DNA of 64,000 bases from Pseudomonas sp. PDM18 (GCF_014852585.1 NZ_JACVBX010000002.1:310001-374000), one strand, 5' to 3'; numbered from the stretch's first letter, positions 28,741 to 38,151 are shown. Numbers and translations: made by a program. Notes: generated by a model from the sequence alone, not told the origin.

Positions 28741-28820
28741 CGGGGTTCTCCCAGCCTGAAGGCTTTCTTGTTGTCTGGAACGATCCTAGCAGTGCATTTT
28801 TGATGTGCTCAATGGGGTGA

Positions 28821-28849
28821 TCTGCAAGTATGCTCTGCGTTTTTGCAGA
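28821..28849. promoter_or_regulatory. Candidate LysR operator between mmsA and its divergent regulator
   Basis: TCTGCAA (28821-28827) and TTGCAGA (28843-28849) form a dyad, and ATGCTC/ATGCTCC repeats lie beside it. It sits 23 bases before the regulator's start in the 131-base divergent promoter region. Confidence 0.4.
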
Positions 28850-28871
28850 CATGCTCCGCGCCGAGGCAGTT

Positions 28872-29771
28872 ATGGACTGGGACAACCTGCGGTTTTTCCT
28901 CGAGCTTTCCCGTGCTGGCAAGCTGACCGTCGCCGCGCGACGCCTGGGCGTCGACCACACTACCGTCGCCCGCCGCCTGCAGGCGCTGGAGAAGAGCATC
29001 GGCGCCCAACTGCTGGTGCGCGAGCCCGCCGGTTACCGACTGACCGAGGCCGGCCACGGCTTGTTGCCCCAGGCCGAGGCCATGGAAAGTGCCTGCAAGG
29101 TCATCGAGAAACGCCTGGCCGGCGCCGAGGACAACCTCTCCGGCAAGGTGCGCATCGGCGCCACCGAAGGTTACGGCTCGACGCTGTTGACCTCGCAACT
29201 GGTGGAGTTGAACCGCCGCCACCCGCACCTGGGAGTGGACCTGCTGGCGGTGCCGCGCGCACTGCAACTGTCGCGCCACGAGGCAGACATCGTCATCACC
29301 CTGGAGCGCCCCGGCCGCGGGCCGTACATCATTACCCGGCTGACCGATTACGTGCTGCGCCTCTACGCGTCGAAGGACTACCTCGCCGAGCGTGGGCCGA
29401 TCCGCAATCGGGACGACCTGCGTGAGCACGCCCTGGTGGGTTATGTCGACGACCTGCTCTACAGCAAGGAGTTGCAGTACCTCGACGAGATCGGTCGGCC
29501 GCTGCATATGGCGCTGCGCTGCACCAGTATTCTCGCCCAGCAGCGCGCGGTGGCGGAGGGCGCCGGGCTGGCGATCCTGCCGGCGTTCGCGGCAGCCGAA
29601 GACCCGTCGCTACAGCCGGTTCTGGCGGGAGAAATCGAATTCGTGCGGACCTTCTGGATGCTGATGCCGACCGAGCTCAAGGACATCGCGCGGATGCGCA
29701 CGACCTGGGATTTCCTGCGTGAGAAAGCGGAGGGAAGCCAGGATGTGCTGATGGGGCGAACCAACCTGTAG
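28872..29771 (+). CDS. LysR-family regulator, probably of mmsAB
   Basis: This 299-residue protein has an N-terminal winged helix (WDNLRFFLELSRAGKLTVAARRL, DHTTVARRLQALEKSIGAQLL) and a periplasmic-binding-protein-like effector domain. Divergent orientation to mmsA suggests it controls valine catabolism. In P. aeruginosa mmsAB is instead under an AraC-type MmsR, as I recall. I chose the ATG at 28872 over an upstream one at 28830 because the HTH then starts at the usual place. Its TAG stop lies inside a REPIN arm. Confidence 0.88.
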   Translation: MDWDNLRFFLELSRAGKLTVAARRLGVDHTTVARRLQALEKSIGAQLLVREPAGYRLTEAGHGLLPQAEAMESACKVIEKRLAGAEDNLSGKVRIGATEGYGSTLLTSQLVELNRRHPHLGVDLLAVPRALQLSRHEADIVITLERPGRGPYIITRLTDYVLRLYASKDYLAERGPIRNRDDLREHALVGYVDDLLYSKELQYLDEIGRPLHMALRCTSILAQQRAVAEGAGLAILPAFAAAEDPSLQPVLAGEIEFVRTFWMLMPTELKDIARMRTTWDFLREKAEGSQDVLMGRTNL

Positions 29772-29845
29772 GAGCGAGCTTGCTCGCGAACAAATTCACC
29801 GGCAGCTCAGGCGTCAAGCGGGTTCGCGAGCAAGCTCGCTCCTAC
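29768..29845. repeat. REPIN (two inverted REP copies), core variant 1
   Basis: The arms 29768-29790 and 29823-29845 are perfect inverted copies starting GTAGGAGCGAGCTTGCTCGC. The left arm supplies the stop codon of the preceding LysR gene. Confidence 0.92.
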
Positions 29846-29885
29846 AAGGTAATACCAGCGCCGGAGTTTGCCCTCTCCACCGGAA

Positions 29886-29911
29886 TGAAAAAGGGCGGCC
29901 AATCGGCCGCC
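29886..29911 (-). terminator. Terminator of the YebC-family gene
   Basis: Read on the minus strand, GGCGGCC pairs with GGCCGCC around a 4-base loop and is followed by CTTTTTC. It lies 25 bases past the stop at 29936. Confidence 0.8.
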
Positions 29912-29935
29912 GTTTCTGTCTTGCTCCAGCCCGAC

Positions 29936-30637
29936 TTACGCCAGACCGACGTAGAGGTTCTGAACGTCGTCGTTGCCGTCAAGGGCATCGAGGAAGGCTT
30001 CGACTTCCTCCAGCTCCGCGTCGGACAGGCTCACCGGGTTCTTCGCCTTGTAGCCGAGCTTGGCCGAGGCGACGGTGAAGCCGTGCTCGGGCAGGGCGCG
30101 GCAGACGGTGTCCAGGTCGGTGGAGTCGGTGAGGAACAGGGTGTCGCCTTCTTCCTCGCCCGGCTCGAAGTCCTGGGCGCCGGCTTCGATGGCGGCCAGC
30201 TCCGGGTCGGCGTCAGCGCTGGCCGGGGTGGCCTCGACCAGACCCAGGTAATCGAAGTCCCAGGATACCGAGCCGGAAGCGCCCAGCTGGCCCTTGCGGA
30301 ACAGCACGCGGATTTCCGCGATGGTGCGGTTTACGTTGTCGGTCAGGCACTCGACGATCACCGGCACGCGGTGCGGGGCGAAGCCTTCGTAGACCACGCG
30401 CTCGAAGGTGGCGGCGCCGTCCAGGAGGCCGGCGCCTTTCTTGATGGCGCGCTCCAGGGTGTCGCGCGGCATCGAGGCCTTCTTGGCCTGCTCGACGACC
30501 AGGCGCAGTTTCGGGTTCATGTCCGGGTCGGCGCCGTTGCGCGCGGCGATCATGATTTCCTTCGACAGTTTGCCGAAGATGCGGCCCTTGGCGTTGGCGG
30601 CGACTTCTTTATGTTTGGCTTTCCACTGGGCGCCCAT
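29936..30637 (-). CDS. YebC/PmpR-family regulator or translation factor
   Basis: This 233-residue protein has the family start [28 protein letters not shown] and the conserved YEGFAP and [31 protein letters not shown] motifs. YebC proteins have been described both as DNA-binding regulators (PmpR of P. aeruginosa) and as factors that help ribosomes at proline-rich stretches. This copy looks like the YeeN-type paralogue rather than the ruvC-linked one. An AGAG site supports the ATG at 30637. It is a single gene with its own terminator. Confidence 0.85.
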   Translation of the reverse strand: MGAQWKAKHKEVAANAKGRIFGKLSKEIMIAARNGADPDMNPKLRLVVEQAKKASMPRDTLERAIKKGAGLLDGAATFERVVYEGFAPHRVPVIVECLTDNVNRTIAEIRVLFRKGQLGASGSVSWDFDYLGLVEATPASADADPELAAIEAGAQDFEPGEEEGDTLFLTDSTDLDTVCRALPEHGFTVASAKLGYKAKNPVSLSDAELEEVEAFLDALDGNDDVQNLYVGLA

Positions 30638-30712
30638 AGTGATCTCTTGCTGGCGGTTGCTGATGGGCGGCAAGTCTAAGGCCTCGCGCGGCCGCTGGCG
30701 ATATCCGCTGGA

Positions 30713-31132
30713 TCAGCGCGGGACCGCGAACACCGCACTGGCCTGCGCCACCACCTTGTCGCCCACCGACAGCAGCGCATTGGCGAAGGCCATCTGCCGG
30801 CCGCGCCGGCTGTGCAGCAGGCGGATGCTCAGCCAGTCGCCGACCTGGGCACCGGAGACGTAGTCCAGGGTCAGGCTGGCGGTCACCAGCGGCTGCGGTG
30901 GCTGGCTGGAGAAGGCCATGGCGTAACCCATGCCGATGTCCGCCAGGGTCGCGAGGATGCCGCCATGCACGCCGCCGCGGCTGTTGGTGTGGCGTTCGTC
31001 CAGCAGCAGGCCCAGCTCCAGTGAGTCACCTTCGCCGCGCACCAGAAATGGGCCAAGCAGATCGAGCAACGGGTTGCGCCGCTGCAGCGGCTGGAAGCCT
31101 TCGGGGTAGTCCAGATCGGCGAGTGCGTTCAT
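30713..31132 (-). CDS. PaaI-type hotdog-fold thioesterase
   Basis: This 139-residue protein has the hotdog-fold pattern HTNSRGGVHGGILATLADIGMGYAM, where the Gly-rich loop and Asp bind the acyl-CoA thioester. It probably hydrolyses an acyl-CoA. Its ATG overlaps the stop of the sigma-factor gene by 4 bases (ATGA at 31129-31132), so the two are coupled in translation. The substrate is unknown. Confidence 0.85.
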   Translation of the reverse strand: MNALADLDYPEGFQPLQRRNPLLDLLGPFLVRGEGDSLELGLLLDERHTNSRGGVHGGILATLADIGMGYAMAFSSQPPQPLVTASLTLDYVSGAQVGDWLSIRLLHSRRGRQMAFANALLSVGDKVVAQASAVFAVPR

Positions 31133-31929
31133 TGCCAGTCTCCGGTGTGCTGCTGCAGTACGGCGCGAACGGTTTCGATGACCCGATGCGGGACGCGGTA
31201 ATCGGGGTGGGCGCGGAACACCGCCGCGGCATCGGCCAGGCGGGTGAGGGCGAGCAGCTCGCTCTCGGCCTCGCGGGTGTCGCTAGCGCCAGGCGGCAGC
31301 GCGAGGGCCTGGCGCTCGCAGGAACAGGCGGCGTGCGCGTTGACCAGCCCGCAGTGCTGCTGCATGAACTCATCCAGCCGCTGGCGTGCCCGTGACAGGC
31401 GCTTGCGGTAGGCCGCCGGCTCGATCTCCAACACTGCGGCTGCCGTCTCCGAATCCAGTCCGAAGGCGATGTTGAGCACGTAGGCCAGACGCTGCTCGCG
31501 CTCCAGGCACATCAGCATGCCTTGGGTGCAGGCCAGGGCGATGCGCTCGGCGGCCAGCTTGTCGGCCGGTTCCAGTGGGCGTTCATTGGCTTCTGCCAGG
31601 CGCAGGCCGAGGTCGAGTTTGTCCGCCAGGGCTTCCAGCGACACGGTAGGTGTCTCGCGGACCTTGGTACGCGCAGTCAGCAATGCGTTGCTGGCGATGC
31701 GGAAGGCCCAGGTGGAGAACTGGCTATCGCCGCGAAAGCTGGCGAGGTGCGTGGTGATGCGCAGGAGGATTTCCTGGCTGGCGTCCTGGGCGTCTTCCCG
31801 GCGGCCGAGCATGCGCAGGGCGAGGTTGTAGACCGGTGCTTGCAGGGCAAGCAGCAACGCGTCGAGGGCGGCGGGGTCGCCTTGCTGGGCGCGTTGCAGT
31901 TGCTGCAGGTCGGTGGCGGGAAATTTCAC
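31129..31929 (-). CDS. ECF-like sigma-70 family RNA polymerase sigma factor
   Basis: This 266-residue protein has region 2 (LRMLGRREDAQDASQEILLRI and FSTWAFRIASNAL) and region 4 (EREQRLAYVLNIAFGLDSETAAAVLEI, YRKRLSRARQRL). An added C-terminal segment contains NAHAACSCERQ, a Cys cluster that could bind metal or sense redox. I chose GTG at 31929 because AGGAG lies 7 bases upstream and region 2 then starts normally. No anti-sigma gene is adjacent. The next gene is a thioesterase in overlap. Confidence 0.8.
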   Translation of the reverse strand: MKFPATDLQQLQRAQQGDPAALDALLLALQAPVYNLALRMLGRREDAQDASQEILLRITTHLASFRGDSQFSTWAFRIASNALLTARTKVRETPTVSLEALADKLDLGLRLAEANERPLEPADKLAAERIALACTQGMLMCLEREQRLAYVLNIAFGLDSETAAAVLEIEPAAYRKRLSRARQRLDEFMQQHCGLVNAHAACSCERQALALPPGASDTREAESELLALTRLADAAAVFRAHPDYRVPHRVIETVRAVLQQHTGDWQ

Positions 31930-32043
31930 GGCGTGCTCCTGACGTGCCGGACGAAATGTCGGCTGTTCTTCCTTGGACTCGGCCCCGCTGAATTTTGTGA
32001 CTGTCAGACCCTCCAGGCCGCAAAAACATGCCTGGAAATTCTG

Positions 32044-32135
32044 GTAGGCGCGAGCTCGCTCGCGAATGGACTTGCAGGCAGCCAGGGCGCCTGGGCGGTT
32101 CGCGAGCAAGGACTGGGCGTCCCCCTCGGTCCTAC
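32044..32135. repeat. Asymmetric REPIN with one variant arm
   Basis: The left arm 32044-32066 is the common type (GTAGGCGCGAGCTCGCTCGC). The right arm 32099-32135 has the same ends but a longer core with GGGCGTCCCCCTCGGTCC in place of the short palindrome. Confidence 0.8.
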
Positions 32136-32151
32136 AGAAGGGCGGTGGACT

Positions 32152-33540
32152 TCAACCCTGGGCGGATAAGAAGGTGTAAAGCCGCTCATCCAGCGAGTGC
32201 GCAACGTTGAAGCGCATCCACGGCACGCTGCGACCGTCGGGCATGAACAGTTGGCCGGGGAACAGCAGGATCTTCGCCTCCTTGGCGCGGCCGGCGAGCA
32301 GGGTAGCATCGTCCACCGCGCGGTGCCGGGCCCAGAGGAACAAGCCGGCGCGGGGTTCGTGGAAGATTTCCAGGCCGGCAGCTTCCAGGCGCCGCGCCAC
32401 GCTGTCGTGGGCTTCGCCGAGCTGGTCGCGCAACTGGCGCACGTGCTTGCGGTGGCGGCCCTGCAGGAGGATGTCCAGGGCCAGGGTTTCGGTCAGTTCC
32501 GAGCTAGTCAGGCCGCTGACCATCTTCAGCGGCACCAGTTCCTCGATCAGCTCGGGATGCGCGGCGATGAAGCCGGTGCGCAGCGCCGGTGCGATGACCT
32601 TGGACAGGCTGCTGATATAGATCACCCGCGCCAGCTGGTCGAGGTTGGCCAGCAACAGTTGGCCGGCGGGGTCGAGGTCGGCATAGATGTCGTTCTCGAC
32701 GATGAGAAAATCGTACTTCTCGGCCAGTTGCAGCAAGCGGTGCGCAGCGGCCAGTGACAGGCTGCCACCGGTGGGACTCTGCAGGCGCGCCTGGGTGAAG
32801 TAGACCTTGGGGCGGTGCTCGCGGGCCAGTTGCTCAAGTCGATCGAGATCCAGCCCGTCGGCGCTCCGAGGCACGCCCATCAGCTGCGCGCCCTGCAGGC
32901 GCAGGTTGAGGAATAGGTTGTGGTAGCCGGGCTCGTCGACCAGCACCGGATCGCCACGCTGCACCAGGTAGCGCACGGTCAGGTCCAGCGCCTGGCTGGC
33001 GCCAGCGGTCAGCAGGATCTGCTCGGGGCTGGCGGCCACGCCCGCATCGCCCAGGCGGTCGGCCAGCTTGCCGCGCAGCTTGGGGTTGCCCTTGCTGTGA
33101 CCGTAGTTGCCGAACTGCGTCGGCTCTTCCCGCGCCAGGCTGCGCAGCCCCCGCAGCAGGCCTTCGCCATCGAGCCAGTGCTCGGGCAGCAGGCCGACGC
33201 CGGGGCGCAGCTCCATGCCCAGTGGCTGGAAAACCTTGTGCAGCAGCAGGTGCGCATCGAAGTCGAATTCGGTGGGTGCCGCATTGCTGGCGCTGTCTTC
33301 GATCAGCGGGCCGCGCACGTAGAAGCCGGCATTGGGCACCGCGTTCAGGCAGCCGCGCGCCACCAGCCGGTCGTAGGCCTCGACCACGGTGAAGTGGCTG
33401 ACGCCATTGGCCTGGGCGAACTTGCGGATCGAGGGCAGCTTGGCGCCGGGGCGCAGGCGCTGCTCGTCGATGGCCTGGGCGATGCCTTCGACGATCTGGG
33501 TGACCAGGGGAATGTCCGAGGTGGGGTCGAGCAACAGCAT
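32152..33540 (-). CDS. MocR-type GntR/aminotransferase regulator
   Basis: The 462-residue protein joins an N-terminal GntR winged helix (LPSIRKFAQANGVSHFTVVEAYDRLVARG, residues 35-63) to a fold-type I aminotransferase domain. The PLP-binding Lys is in YISSLSKVIAPALRTGF. MocR regulators such as PdxR and GabR use PLP to sense amino compounds or the vitamin itself. The start is uncertain: MLLLDPTSD at 33540 begins just before the HTH, and an ATG at 33600 is also open. It is divergent from the class II aldolase gene and may control it. Confidence 0.87.
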   Translation of the reverse strand: MLLLDPTSDIPLVTQIVEGIAQAIDEQRLRPGAKLPSIRKFAQANGVSHFTVVEAYDRLVARGCLNAVPNAGFYVRGPLIEDSASNAAPTEFDFDAHLLLHKVFQPLGMELRPGVGLLPEHWLDGEGLLRGLRSLAREEPTQFGNYGHSKGNPKLRGKLADRLGDAGVAASPEQILLTAGASQALDLTVRYLVQRGDPVLVDEPGYHNLFLNLRLQGAQLMGVPRSADGLDLDRLEQLAREHRPKVYFTQARLQSPTGGSLSLAAAHRLLQLAEKYDFLIVENDIYADLDPAGQLLLANLDQLARVIYISSLSKVIAPALRTGFIAAHPELIEELVPLKMVSGLTSSELTETLALDILLQGRHRKHVRQLRDQLGEAHDSVARRLEAAGLEIFHEPRAGLFLWARHRAVDDATLLAGRAKEAKILLFPGQLFMPDGRSVPWMRFNVAHSLDERLYTFLSAQG

Positions 33541-33735
33541 CCGGAGGTCCGATTCTTGGGTGGGTGAGCGACGGGCAATCTGTACAGGTCCGCGGACCAT
33601 AACAGCACTGCAATTTCTGCGTTGTCCCTGTGCATGGTGCGGGCGGGGCGTGGCCAGCACACTCGGTCACGTGAAGCGGCAAACCGCCGCAGCGCCTGAA
33701 TAAGAACCCCCCAACAAGAACAGGGACAGCCCGTC

Positions 33736-34509
33736 ATGCGTGACACAGCTTACAACATCGATCCGTCGAGCATTTCCGCCGAAGAGTGGCAGGCGCGCTG
33801 CGACCTCGCCGCGCTGTACCGGCTGATCGCGCACTTCCGCTGGACCGACCACATCGACACCCATATCTCCGCGCGGGTGCCGGGCGAGCCGGGCCACTAC
33901 CTGATCAACCGCTATGGCGTAATGTTCCATGAAATGCGCGCCTCCGACCTGGTGAAGGTCGACCATGCGGGCGACGTCATCGACCCGCGCTTCGGCCCGA
34001 AAAGCGTCAACCGCGCCGGCTTCAACATCCATTCCGCGGTGCACGCCGCCCGCGAGGATGTGGCCTGCGTGATCCACACCCACACCGCCGCCGGCATCGC
34101 CGTGTCCGCCCAGGAAGACGGCCTGCTGCCGATCAGCCAGCACGCGCTGAAGTTCTACAACCGCCTGGGCTACCACGACTACGAAGGCATCGCCCTGGAC
34201 CCGGACGAGCGCTCGCGGCTGGTCAACGACCTGGGCGGCCACATGGTGATGATCCTGCGCAACCACGGCCTGCTGGCTACCGGGCGCTGCATTGCCGAGG
34301 CCTTCAATCAGATCTACTTCCTCGAGCGCGCCTGCCAGGCGCAGGTCCAGGCGTTGGCCGGTGGCCGCCAGCTGCGTTACCCCCCGCACGCCGTGTGCGA
34401 ACGCGTTGCCATGCAGGAAGAGGAGGCGCTGGTCGACGGCCTGCACCTGCTGGCCTGGGAATCGGCCCTGCGCCTGATCGAGGACGGTGAGGCCGCCTAC
34501 CGCAGTTAA
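33736..34509 (+). CDS. Class II aldolase/adducin-family protein
   Basis: This 257-residue protein has the zinc-binding pattern of the family: HTHTAAGIAVSAQEDGLLP with His118 and His120, and NHGLLATG with a third His near residue 177. Relatives cleave or epimerise sugar phosphates (fuculose, ribulose 5-phosphate) or act on other hydroxy-keto acids. The substrate cannot be told here. It sits between a divergent MocR regulator and an orphan binding protein. Confidence 0.87.
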   Translation: MRDTAYNIDPSSISAEEWQARCDLAALYRLIAHFRWTDHIDTHISARVPGEPGHYLINRYGVMFHEMRASDLVKVDHAGDVIDPRFGPKSVNRAGFNIHSAVHAAREDVACVIHTHTAAGIAVSAQEDGLLPISQHALKFYNRLGYHDYEGIALDPDERSRLVNDLGGHMVMILRNHGLLATGRCIAEAFNQIYFLERACQAQVQALAGGRQLRYPPHAVCERVAMQEEEALVDGLHLLAWESALRLIEDGEAAYRS

Positions 34510-34610
34510 TGGCAATAGGCGTGCCTGACCCTGTTACCGTGCCTCGGTCCGCAGAGACCGGGCCCCTGCGTGCTTGAACCATCTGCCAACAACAAAGCCA
34601 AGAGGTGGAA

Positions 34611-35639
34611 ATGAAAAACCCGATTCTGGGAGCCCTGTTCATGGGCGTGGCGTCCGGCGCCATGGCTGCTGACCTGACGGTGATCTCCTTCGGTGGCATC
34701 AGCAAGGACGTACAGACCGAAGCCTTCTACAAACCCTTTGAAAAGAAGGAAGGCATGAAGGTGATCGCCGGCGAGTACAACGGCGAAATGGGCAAGATCA
34801 AGGCCATGGTCGACACCGGCGGCGTCAACTGGGACGTCGTCCAGGTAGAAGGCCCGGAGCTGCTGCGCGGCTGCGAAGAAGGCCTGTTCGAACAGCTCGA
34901 CCCGGCGATCCTCGGCAAGGCCGAAGATTATGTGCCCGGCACCCTCTCCGACTGCGGCGCCGGCCTGCTGGTCTGGTCGATGGCCATGGTCTATGACGGT
35001 AAACGCCTCGCAAACGGCCCGACCGGCTGGACGGATTTCTGGGACACGAAGAAATTCCCCGGCAAGCGTTCCCTGCGCAAGGGCGCCAAGTACACGCTGG
35101 AAATCGCCCTGCTGGCCGACGGTGTGAAGAAGGAAGACCTGTACAAGGTGCTGTCCACCAAGGAAGGCGTGGACCGCGCCTTCAGGAAGCTCGATGAGAT
35201 CAAACCGTCGATCCAGTGGTGGGAGTCCGGCGCGCAGCCGATGCAGTTCCTCGCCAGCGGTGACGTGGTCATGAGCACTGCCTACAACGGCCGCGCCTTC
35301 GCTGCGCAGGAAGAGGGCGTGCCGATGAAGGTAGTGTGGAACGGCAGCCTGTATGCCATCGACTCCTGGGCGATCCCCAAGGGCAGCCCGAACAAGAAGG
35401 CCGCCGAGGATTTCATCGCTTTCTCGCTGTCGCCCGAGCAGCAGAAGATCCACACGGTGAAGCTGGGCTATGGCTCGGTAAACCTGGGGACGAACAAGCT
35501 GATCGACCCGAAGCTGATCGAGCGCTTGAACACGGCGCCGGCGAACCTGGAACAGGCCGTACCCGTGAATTTCGAGTTCTGGGTGGACCACGGCGAAGAC
35601 CTGGAACAGCGCTTCAACGCCTGGGCGGCGAAGGGCTGA
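34611..35639 (+). CDS. Polyamine-type ABC transporter substrate-binding protein, no partner genes
   Basis: This 342-residue periplasmic protein has a signal peptide (ALFMGVASGAMAA) and the PotD/PotF-like pattern: LTVISFGGISKDVQTEAFYKPFEKK at the start, WDVVQVEGPELLRGCEEGLFEQLD, and WAIPKGSPNKKAAEDFIAFSLSPEQQ near the end. Relatives bind putrescine, spermidine or other cationic solutes. No permease or ATPase gene follows, so it must borrow a transporter or act as a sensor. The ATG at 34611 has AGAGGTGG close upstream. Confidence 0.85.
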   Translation: MKNPILGALFMGVASGAMAADLTVISFGGISKDVQTEAFYKPFEKKEGMKVIAGEYNGEMGKIKAMVDTGGVNWDVVQVEGPELLRGCEEGLFEQLDPAILGKAEDYVPGTLSDCGAGLLVWSMAMVYDGKRLANGPTGWTDFWDTKKFPGKRSLRKGAKYTLEIALLADGVKKEDLYKVLSTKEGVDRAFRKLDEIKPSIQWWESGAQPMQFLASGDVVMSTAYNGRAFAAQEEGVPMKVVWNGSLYAIDSWAIPKGSPNKKAAEDFIAFSLSPEQQKIHTVKLGYGSVNLGTNKLIDPKLIERLNTAPANLEQAVPVNFEFWVDHGEDLEQRFNAWAAKG

Positions 35640-35852
35640 TCGACGCTTCAGCGCGGGTGGCGACACCCGCTTGATCCAATCGCCGACTCGGCTCGTCCCT
35701 GCCAGGAATCGTGTTCCCCGGCAGGGACGGGCCCTGTCTGCGTCAGGCATCCGACAGGGTAAAACCTCGGCGAGGAAGACTCCGGCGCGTATCGCAACAG
35801 TCGATACGGTAAGCTGCGCACCTTTGCCAGCGTTCCATCCGGAGAACGATCC

Positions 35853-36758
35853 ATGGAAGACCTCAACACCCTCTATTACTTCACCCAGGTGGTGGAGCAG
35901 GGTGGCTTCGCCGCTGCCGGCCGCGCGCTGGACATCCCCAAGTCCAAGCTCAGCCGGCGCATCGCCCAGCTGGAGGAACGCCTCGGCGTTCGTCTACTAC
36001 ACCGCACCAGCCGGCACTGCTCGCTGACCGAGATCGGCCAGGAGTACTACCAGCGCTGCGTGGCCATGCGCGTCGAGGCGGAAGGGGCGTCCGAGGTCAT
36101 CGAGCGCAACCGCGCCGAGCCGCGCGGACTGGTGCGGCTGGCCTGCCCGACGACGCTGCTCAACTCCTGGGTCGGGCCGATGCTCACCCGCTACATGCTC
36201 AAGTACCCGCTGGTCGAGCTGTTCATCGAGAGCACCAACCGCCGCGTCGACCTGCTTCACGAGGGTTTCGACATTGCTCTGCGGGTGCGCTTCCCGCCGC
36301 TGGAGAACACCGACATGGTGATGAAGGTGCTGGGCAACAGCACCCAGTGCCTGGTGGGGCGTCCGGACTTCCTCGAACGCATGAGCGGCGACAGCTCGCC
36401 CCTGGGCTTCGGCCAACTGCCCAGCCTGCACTGGGGCAGCATGCAGCGCGAGTATCAGTGGGAGCTGTTCAACGAGGAGGGCGAGCGCCTGCTCATCTCG
36501 CACAAGCCGCGCATGGTCACCGACGACCTGCTGGCCCTGCGCAATGCCGTGATCGCTGGCGTTGGCATCGCCCACGTACCGCGCGTGGCGGTGCGCGAGG
36601 ACCTGGCCGCCGGCCGGCTGGTCGAGCTGCTGCCGGGCTGGTCGCCCAAGTGCGGCATCGTCCACGCGATCTTCCCTTCGCGCCGTGGCCTGCTGCCCTC
36701 GGTGCGCACGCTGATCGACTTCCTCGCCGAGGAATTCAGCAACAGCGACATGGCCTGA
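35853..36758 (+). CDS. LysR-family transcriptional regulator
   Basis: This 301-residue regulator has an N-terminal winged helix (EDLNTLYYFTQVVEQGGFAAAGRAL, KSKLSRRIAQLEERLGVRLLHRTSR) and an effector domain. GGAGAA lies about 8 bases before the ATG. It is followed in the same direction by an MFS efflux-type gene, 114 bases on. The inducer is unknown. The 213 bases before it contain no gene I can support. Confidence 0.92.
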   Translation: MEDLNTLYYFTQVVEQGGFAAAGRALDIPKSKLSRRIAQLEERLGVRLLHRTSRHCSLTEIGQEYYQRCVAMRVEAEGASEVIERNRAEPRGLVRLACPTTLLNSWVGPMLTRYMLKYPLVELFIESTNRRVDLLHEGFDIALRVRFPPLENTDMVMKVLGNSTQCLVGRPDFLERMSGDSSPLGFGQLPSLHWGSMQREYQWELFNEEGERLLISHKPRMVTDDLLALRNAVIAGVGIAHVPRVAVREDLAAGRLVELLPGWSPKCGIVHAIFPSRRGLLPSVRTLIDFLAEEFSNSDMA

Positions 36759-36872
36759 ACCCTCGCGCCGGCAGGCAGCGTTGCGTTTCGCGCACCGCTG
36801 TATTGCCGGCCCGACCGATTCTGCGCGGGAAGCTGCCGGCATAGGCTGGCACCACTGTTTTTCCCACAAGGA

Positions 36873-38078
36873 ATGGTCATGAATCCCGCTTCGAATTCTC
36901 TCCCGGCCGACCACGCGCAGCCAACCCTGTCCTCGGCGATGGTGGTGCTGCTCGCGTTCTGCTGCGGCGCAGTGGTCGCCAACCTCTACTACGCGCAACC
37001 CATCGTCGAGCTGATCGCCCCGGCGATTGGCCTCTCCACCGAAAACGCCAGCCTGATCGTCTCGCTGACCCAGTTCGGCTATGCCATCGGCCTGCTGTTC
37101 CTGGTGCCGCTGGCGGACCTGCTGGAAAGCCGCAAGCTGGTGATCGGCTTCACCCTGGCCGTGGCGCTGTGCCTGGCCGGCGCCGGGCTGGCGAATTCGC
37201 CGTCGGTGCTGCTGGCCTGCGCGCTGCTGATCGGACTGACCTCGGTGGCAGTGCAGATCCTCGTGCCGCTGGCCGCGCACCTGGCGCCGGAGGAGGCCCG
37301 TGGCCGTGTGGTGGGCAACATCATGGGCGGCCTGTTGCTCGGCATCCTGCTGTCGCGGCCGGTGTCCAGCCTGGTGGCAGAGGTCTTCGGCTGGCGCGGA
37401 GTGTTCCTTGCGGCGTCCGTGCTGATGCTGGTGATCGCGCTGGTGATGGCGGTGGCGCTGCCGCGCCGTGTGCCGGCTCACAGCGCGACCTACCCGCAGC
37501 TGATCGGCTCGGTGTTCTCTCTGGCGCGGCGCTACGCCGTGCTGCGCGAACGTGCGCTCTACCAGGGCCTGCTGTTCGCCGCGTTCAGCGCCTTCTGGAC
37601 CATCGCGCCCATCGAGCTGATCCGCCACCATGGCTTCAGCCAGACCCAGGTCGCGCTATTCGCCCTGGTCGGCGCGGTCGGTGCGGTCGCCGCGCCCATC
37701 GCCGGGCGGCTGGCCGATGCCGGGCATACCTTCAAGGGCACCCTGGTGGCGCTGCTGCTGGCGCCGTTCGCCCTGTTGCTCGGCGCGCTGCCCGGTGCGG
37801 GGTTCTTCTGGCTGGTGGTGTGCGCGGTGCTGCTGGATTTCGCCGTGCAGCTGAACATGGTGCTCGGCCAGCGCGAGGTGTACGCCCTCGACCCGCACAG
37901 CCGTGCGCGCCTGAACGCGGTGTACATGACCAGCATCTTCGTCGGCGGTGCGCTCGGTTCGCTGGTCGCCAGCCCGCTCTACGAAGCCGTCAGCTGGACG
38001 CCGTTCGCCATCGGCGCGGCGGTAATCCCGACCATCGCCACCTTGCTCTTCCTGCTGCGCGGCGACAGCCACGCCTGA
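36873..38078 (+). CDS. MFS transporter
   Basis: This 401-residue protein has about twelve hydrophobic helices. MFS loop motifs are present at LLFLVPLADLLESRKLVIG (between helices 2 and 3) and GRLADAGHTFKG (between helices 8 and 9). The set resembles sugar-efflux or drug-efflux carriers of the YnfM type. It lies between two LysR genes in the same direction. The substrate is unknown. Confidence 0.88.
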   Translation: MVMNPASNSLPADHAQPTLSSAMVVLLAFCCGAVVANLYYAQPIVELIAPAIGLSTENASLIVSLTQFGYAIGLLFLVPLADLLESRKLVIGFTLAVALCLAGAGLANSPSVLLACALLIGLTSVAVQILVPLAAHLAPEEARGRVVGNIMGGLLLGILLSRPVSSLVAEVFGWRGVFLAASVLMLVIALVMAVALPRRVPAHSATYPQLIGSVFSLARRYAVLRERALYQGLLFAAFSAFWTIAPIELIRHHGFSQTQVALFALVGAVGAVAAPIAGRLADAGHTFKGTLVALLLAPFALLLGALPGAGFFWLVVCAVLLDFAVQLNMVLGQREVYALDPHSRARLNAVYMTSIFVGGALGSLVASPLYEAVSWTPFAIGAAVIPTIATLLFLLRGDSHA

Positions 38079-38151
38079 GAGCACAGGCGTGCAAGGCGAG
38101 CGCAGGGGTGATTGGGTACACTCCCGGGTTTCCCGCTCCCGGAGTGCCGCC

